From Bugula neritina (Eukaryota; Bryozoa; Gymnolaemata; Cheilostomatida; Bugulidae): a stretch of DNA of 25,619 bases. The stretch is from positions 1 through 25,619 of the forward strand of contig CAXIUT010000005.1 in NCBI GenBank assembly GCA_964035545.1, written 5' to 3'. The notes under the pieces were generated by a model. The model saw nothing but the letters and a program-made list of their open reading frames with translations, did not search any database and was not told the DNA's origin. Shown one piece after another: positions 21,412 to 25,619 of this stretch; the stretch's first letter is position 1, and every line of letters begins with the position of its first letter. The position numbers and the translations under genes are program-made.

Positions 21412-22572
21412 ATGGGAGCATCTTTAAACCCATCCATAAACAATGACCCAAATATTCAAATATTTCTAACAACAGCTAAAAGAGTTTACTACGCAGGTTA
21501 GACAGTCTAAGGAGCAGTCCATATCAACTGCACAGATAACAGGCCTTACCATACTCTACGCATGAGAATATAAGGAAAATAAAAAGTTTAATGGAGTTAA
21601 TAACATGGATCTGGATAACATACTTATACAGTAACCTACTACAATGATAGAGATTCCTATTTTCATTAATTCGATCTAGCACAGTTCAATGGAGGAATAC
21701 AACTAGGACATTACAGTTTCCCCTTTACTCTTCAACTACCTACAGCTTTTCCCTCGAGTTTCATCTATAACTTCCAAAATTATATACAATACTACCTGTC
21801 TCCCTACTTGGCTAGCTACGATGGAAGCAGTTCTAACCAGATGTTCAGAAAATCTCTGCATATCAGATAACCAGCTAGAGGAATGCTGACTAATGTTAAA
21901 GGAGATGGCTACAGCTAATCACGATGCTGTGGATGTTGCTGTAGTGGAGGTATTGTTAATTTGGGCTTTTAAATCGATCAGAATCATCTTGAGTATAATA
22001 AGACTTTCAGGATGATGGGAGTAATAGATAATTCAACTAGTTAGTCACCAATCAAGAACTTTAAAGTTGTGATCAGGTAGATAAACAAAATGATCTAAAG
22101 TGGAGGTCATCAAAACAATTCTTTTCGATAAACTCTTATCTATGATTCTCTTAAAGGAGTTTAAGCAGGAATGAAAGATTCCTTTTCAGCTGAAGTCATT
22201 GTACCTCCAGAAGTAATAGGGTATACTGCTATAGGCAATATTATATCAAGGACTTATTATCTTGCATTGATTGCTTAGGTCCAATGTTGCTATTCTAATC
22301 CTCAAATACAAGTTCCAGTGGTTTTGAATAGCATCAATTAACCATAGATATAATCAGGATAGTAAGTGCTCCCTCCTGATTCTTGGAATCCAGTCGTTGC
22401 CCAGTCTCTATCTTTTGTCAACTTGAAACCTTACATCTACCAACCAATGCCAGGAATAGATGTTATAAATCAGGAAGGAGTGGCAGTAATGGGTCAAAAC
22501 TAGATGATGCACCAGATGCCAGCAAATAACAACACTACAAAACATGTAGAATCATACCAAATGTAATATTGA
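21412..22572 (+). CDS. Arrestin-domain protein 2, putatively N-myristoylated
   Basis: A 386-residue intronless ORF, the closest relative of the gene at 20112 and in tandem with it. It keeps MGASLN (myristoylation-type), YYAGETVEGAVHINC, IEGKEKVEWSEEHG, GHYSFPFTLQLPTAFPSSF, the CCGCCCSGG linker, VIVPPEVIGYTAIGN and WNPVVAQSLSFVNLKPYIYQPMPGI. Several positions coded GAA in copies 1 or 3 are TAA or TAG here (for example VEG and IAEV), and the reverse also occurs, supporting Glu decoding. The tail diverges from copy 1 and ends with EY. The 148-base spacer before it shows only AT-rich sequence. Confidence 0.85.
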
Positions 22573-22604
22573 TTTATTTCTCTATAATAAATTTAATATA
22601 TCTC

Positions 22605-23743
22605 ATGGGTTCATCACTAAATAAAGACGAAAACATCTAAATTTTTATGACTCTTGACCAACGTATGTACTTTGCTGGGTCTACCGTTAAAGGTGTCGTT
22701 CATATCAACTGCAAAAGCTAAAGACCCTATCGCTACCTTAAAATAAAAATATAAGGTTAAATTAATAAGTATTGTGGAGTGAACACTACGGACAGCATTC
22801 CCATGTAACATACCACAACTCAAGACAAAGTTACATTCATGAATTTGATTTGGCAAAATTCGATTTAGGAATACAAAGTGGTCACTACAGTTTTCCTTTT
22901 ACTTTGGAGCTACCAAATGCCTTTCCTTCCAGTTTCAAGTATGACTTCGCCAACTATATTAAATACTAGATATCTGCTTTTCTTCCTCTATATGACTAAA
23001 AAAGTTCAGACCAGGTCTACAAACGTTCCTTACATATCAGAGAACCTCCAAGAGCTATTACTGGCAATTTGAAAGGATAAACTACAAGTGAGTCACAGTG
23101 TTGTAACTGTTGCTGTAGTTGTGGAGTGACTAGTTTGTACTTGTAAGCTGATGTGACACATATTGAATACAATAAAAATTTCCATGTAAGAGGAAGAATC
23201 GATAGTCGTATGAGCAAAGCAGATATAAAAAATTACAAAGTAGTCCTGAGATAAATAGTTAAACTTGTATCTAGTGTAGGTCGTTGTCAAACTCATTCCA
23301 CAGACACCCTACTCTATTAGTCTCAAAAGTCTCTTTCTGTTGGATAAAATGATCAATTCCAAGCTGAAGTCAAAGTTCCATAAGGAGTTATCGGATATAC
23401 AGCTATTGGCAACATCCTCTACCGGGCTTATTTCTTAACTCTCATAGCTGAAGTAAGTTGCTGCTATTCTAATCCTAAAATTGAATTACCAGCTGTCTTG
23501 AATACATCTTTGTTGCCTGACTTTTAGGATGGAGAGGAAGAGCAACCACCAGTTGGTTGGAATCCAGCAGTTGCTCAATCTTTATCTTTTGTTAACCTTA
23601 AACCATACATCTATGCACCTGAAAATGAGATAGATGTAAATAATCAAAATGGAAAAGCTGTAATGGTATAAAACTAAATGATGCAAAAAATGCCTGCAAA
23701 CCAACCAATGAATCAAACAGATATTACTTTGCAGACTCTATGA
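22605..23743 (+). CDS. Arrestin-domain protein 3, with one frame break
   Basis: The gene starts MGSSLNKDENIEIFMT 32 bases after copy 2's stop and shows the same fold, with YFAGSTVKGVVHINC, IHEFDLAKFD, GHYSFPFTLELPNAFPSSF, a CCNCCCSC linker, VIGYTAIGNILYRAY and WNPAVAQSLSFVNLKPYIYAP. Near 22767-22772 the frame changes by two bases between KIEGEINK and LWSEHYGQHSH. Deleting two bases there would exactly match the spacing of copies 1 and 2. The following ~970 bases remain open to TGA 23741-23743, so the break is recent, an error, or bypassed by frameshifting or an unusually short intron. Intact length would be about 379 residues. Confidence 0.75.
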
Positions 23744-23839
23744 TCTATTATTCTCTAATTTGACAACACAAAGCATTTCTAGCATTTATATTTTATTTTA
23801 AAAAATGATTGATATTAATACTTATTATATTCGCTAGTA

Positions 23840-24137
23840 ATGCTTGGAGTTATCAAAAAAGACAAAGATATAGATTTAAGTTTGAAGTGAAAAAAAATCT
23901 AAAACAGATTTGGCTAAAAATTGAAAGGATATGTCTACATCAACTGCATCAAAGATAGTCCTTATTGATTGTTGAATTTAAAGATCAAAGGACGAGAGGA
24001 AGTCAAATGGAATAAATTTAACTCAGTATTTAACTCAGTTTATCAAAATAAAAGAGATAAATACTACTGCTAATTTAACCTTGGATAGTTCAATTAAGGT
24101 ATTAAAAAAAGACATTATAAAAACTTTTACTCTATGA
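23840..24137 (+). pseudogene. Decayed N-terminal fragment of a fourth arrestin-like gene
   Basis: Similarity to the preceding three genes is visible as MLGVIKKDKDID near the start, then LKGYVYINCIKDSPY, LNLKIKGREEVKWNK and YYCEFNLGEFNEGIKKRHY, in the same order as in the intact copies. In-frame TGA codons interrupt it (for instance after LSLK and after DSPY), the AGExV strand is missing, and nothing matching the second domain follows. Sequence becomes AT-rich and featureless by about 24150-24240. It reads as a truncated, degenerate array member. Confidence 0.75.
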
Positions 24138-24244
24138 CAAATAATCGAATCCTTTTCTATTAAATAACTTTTCATCTAAATATCGAAATAAAAATAAATA
24201 AAATAAAATAAAGATTTCAAGTATAAAGACAATACCACAAACAA

Positions 24245-25439
24245 TCATCTAAGATGAGCGATATGAGACCCAGTCTGTCCTAGCCGAGCAGTCACAGTAT
24301 CCAACATACTTTTCATTCCAGCTTTCCTATCCAACTTATTTCTAGCTTCCTAATCATACTCAATATAGTGCTGAATCTCCTTATGCATCTCTCCATTAGT
24401 TTTCTCACATTCTATAATCTGCCTCAATATCGAATCGATTTCCGAATTAAGGATCTGGTATTATTCATTATAATCCGCATTCTAATGCTGAAGAGCATCA
24501 TGCTATAGTTCTGCCTGGTCAAGTTAGTTTTATATATTTCTTAGAGAATGTTCTCCCTGTTTGATTCGTTTAGTTTGCTCCTTATTTTTTAATATTATCG
24601 ACTACAACTGCTATTAAGTATGCCTCAACTCCTGTGAATTTCTAGAACACTACTTGTCCAACTTATTGATTTTATCTTTCAACTCCTAGATCTACCTCTG
24701 CAACTGATCCAACTTACGATTGGTCGTACTCACCATATCATCTCGACTTCGCATCTACGATACCAACTACATTTGACAAAACCAATACCTCTGTATGATC
24801 CTTCTATGCCACGAGAAGCATGCTGGCTAATTTGTTATTAGAAGACTACAAAAATCTAGCTTCTTTCTATAGAGATTTCAATTTGGTGATTGCCTATTCG
24901 AGATTAAACTACAACTTCTAATTTTAGTTATCAAATTTATTTCTATCATCTTTTAAAGTTTTAATCTAAATAGTTTTAATTGATACTTTTCCAACAATAC
25001 TTTTATTTTATTATTCTACTTGCTAGTTTTTACCCTAAACATCTCTATTACTTGTCATCAAAGAAGCGATCTCATTCTATCTGTTATCACTGGCTCTTTT
25101 GATAGTCTGCGCCTCTCTTAGCACATCTTAGATATGAACAGATGTTTTATGTATTTGTATTTTAAGATGATCCATTTCCATCCTCAAATCTGATATATTC
25201 TTTTTATTGATATCCGTCTTCAACCTAAATCAATACAAAAGTAACCTATTCTCATTCTATATTCTTTCTTTTTAATCTTTCAACATTGAATATCTTGTCT
25301 AACAATTATGAACATCATCTGTCAATGATATCTCTTCATGCTCTTTGTCTCGTAATTCGTAGAGTTCTTTCTTTAATGCAGAAATAAGAGCATCACGCTG
25401 GAGGGATTAGGATTGGTCCGATGTGTTTCCTCTGTACAT
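24245..25439 (-). CDS. Long coiled-coil protein (minus strand), two mini-introns
   Basis: Three exons (25439-25246, 25224-24789, 24766-24245) give 383 residues. Introns are 21 nt (25225-25245, phase-preserving but containing TGA) and 22 nt (24767-24788, frame-shifting). Almost the whole protein is heptad-like and rich in E, K, L, N and Q, for example REIEELKDKINKLDKECSRNSQELRHTEEQLE; it ends SMLDTVTARLGQTGSHIAHLR. This suggests a structural component such as a cytoskeletal, basal-body or axoneme-associated filament, but no specific family is recognised. It is the last gene; its start lies 124 bases from the terminal telomere. Confidence 0.83.
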
Positions 25440-25563
25440 ATATTTATCGTTAGTTTTTTATATATAAATTGACATACTGCGACCTATATCAGAATATATA
25501 ATGATTTATCCTGTCCTGACTAACTATATGATTAATATAGGTTGACTGTAATTGTTATGTTTA

Positions 25564-25619
25564 GGGGTTGGGGTTGGGTTGGGGTTGGGGTTGGGGTTGG
25601 GGTTGGGGTTGGGGTTGGG
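25564..25619. repeat. Right telomere, (GGGGTT)n
   Basis: G4T2 repeats run to the last base in right-end orientation. The second unit is GGGTT, a one-base slip of the kind made by telomerase. Together with the left tract this indicates the window is a telomere-to-telomere macronuclear chromosome. Confidence 0.96.

Noticed and set aside
22756-22769. A 14-nt GT...AG intron in arrestin-like gene 3
   Set aside because: It restores frame but is shorter than any other intron here and removes residues that both paralogues retain; kept only as one option for the frame break.
1-25619. Standard code, or the common ciliate Gln reading of UAA/UAG
   Set aside because: The standard code shatters every gene. 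Gln fits the open frames but not the conserved Glu positions in the protease or most paralogue exchanges; two Gln exchanges (first arrestin strand and the tail GQN) were seen and are outnumbered.
1-25619. CRISPR arrays, bacterial operons, ribosome-binding sites or insertion sequences
   Set aside because: None seen. The only tandem short repeats are telomeric, and introns, code and telomeres are eukaryotic.

Overview
The window looks like one complete macronuclear chromosome of a ciliate. It opens with a C4A2 telomere tract (1-105), closes with a G4T2 tract (25564-25619), and genes are packed between with gaps of tens to about 200 bases. Every convincing gene is open only if TAA and TAG are sense codons and TGA is the sole stop. 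The decoded amino acid is best read as glutamate rather than the usual ciliate glutamine. TAG occupies the near-invariant Glu of the ubiquitin-protease QQDAQ-E-F motif, TAA and GAA exchange between two near-identical gene copies (3427 versus 6918), and TAA/TAG exchange with GAA at about seven aligned positions of the arrestin-like paralogues. Glu-type UAA/UAG plus G4T2 telomeres points to a peritrich (Vorticella-type, NCBI code 30). Below, E written for TAA/TAG is this interpretation.

Layout. 153-1301: a two-pass membrane protein. 1401-2429: a coiled-coil protein with three 20-nt introns. 2454-9428: a tandem duplication of a roughly 3.5-kb cassette, each unit holding a TAP42/IGBP1-like PP2A regulator, a small tail-anchored protein, and a secreted/anchored cysteine-rich receptor-like protein. 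9467-9852 (minus) is a small coiled-coil protein; 9858-10564 holds one or two small membrane proteins whose models are uncertain. 10720-18402 is a giant intronless ubiquitin-specific protease (about 2560 aa). 18471-18551 is an internal telomere-repeat tract, followed immediately by three intron-containing tRNA-like genes with a Leu/Ser-type body (18553-19135). A minus-strand DHHC-type palmitoyltransferase with an SHHC core (19199-19951) is followed by a second internal telomere tract (20008-20097). 20112-24137 is an array of arrestin-domain genes: two intact, one with a single frame break, one decayed. 24245-25439 (minus) is a coiled-coil protein.

Most introns are minute (20-22 nt, GT...AG). 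Most shift the frame or contain a TGA, so an intron-blind annotation would break these genes. Functional themes are ubiquitin removal, PP2A regulation, lipid-anchored trafficking adaptors (arrestin-like proteins with N-myristoylation motifs next to a palmitoyltransferase-like gene) and cytoskeletal coiled coils. I see no operon logic; the clustering mostly reflects local duplication.
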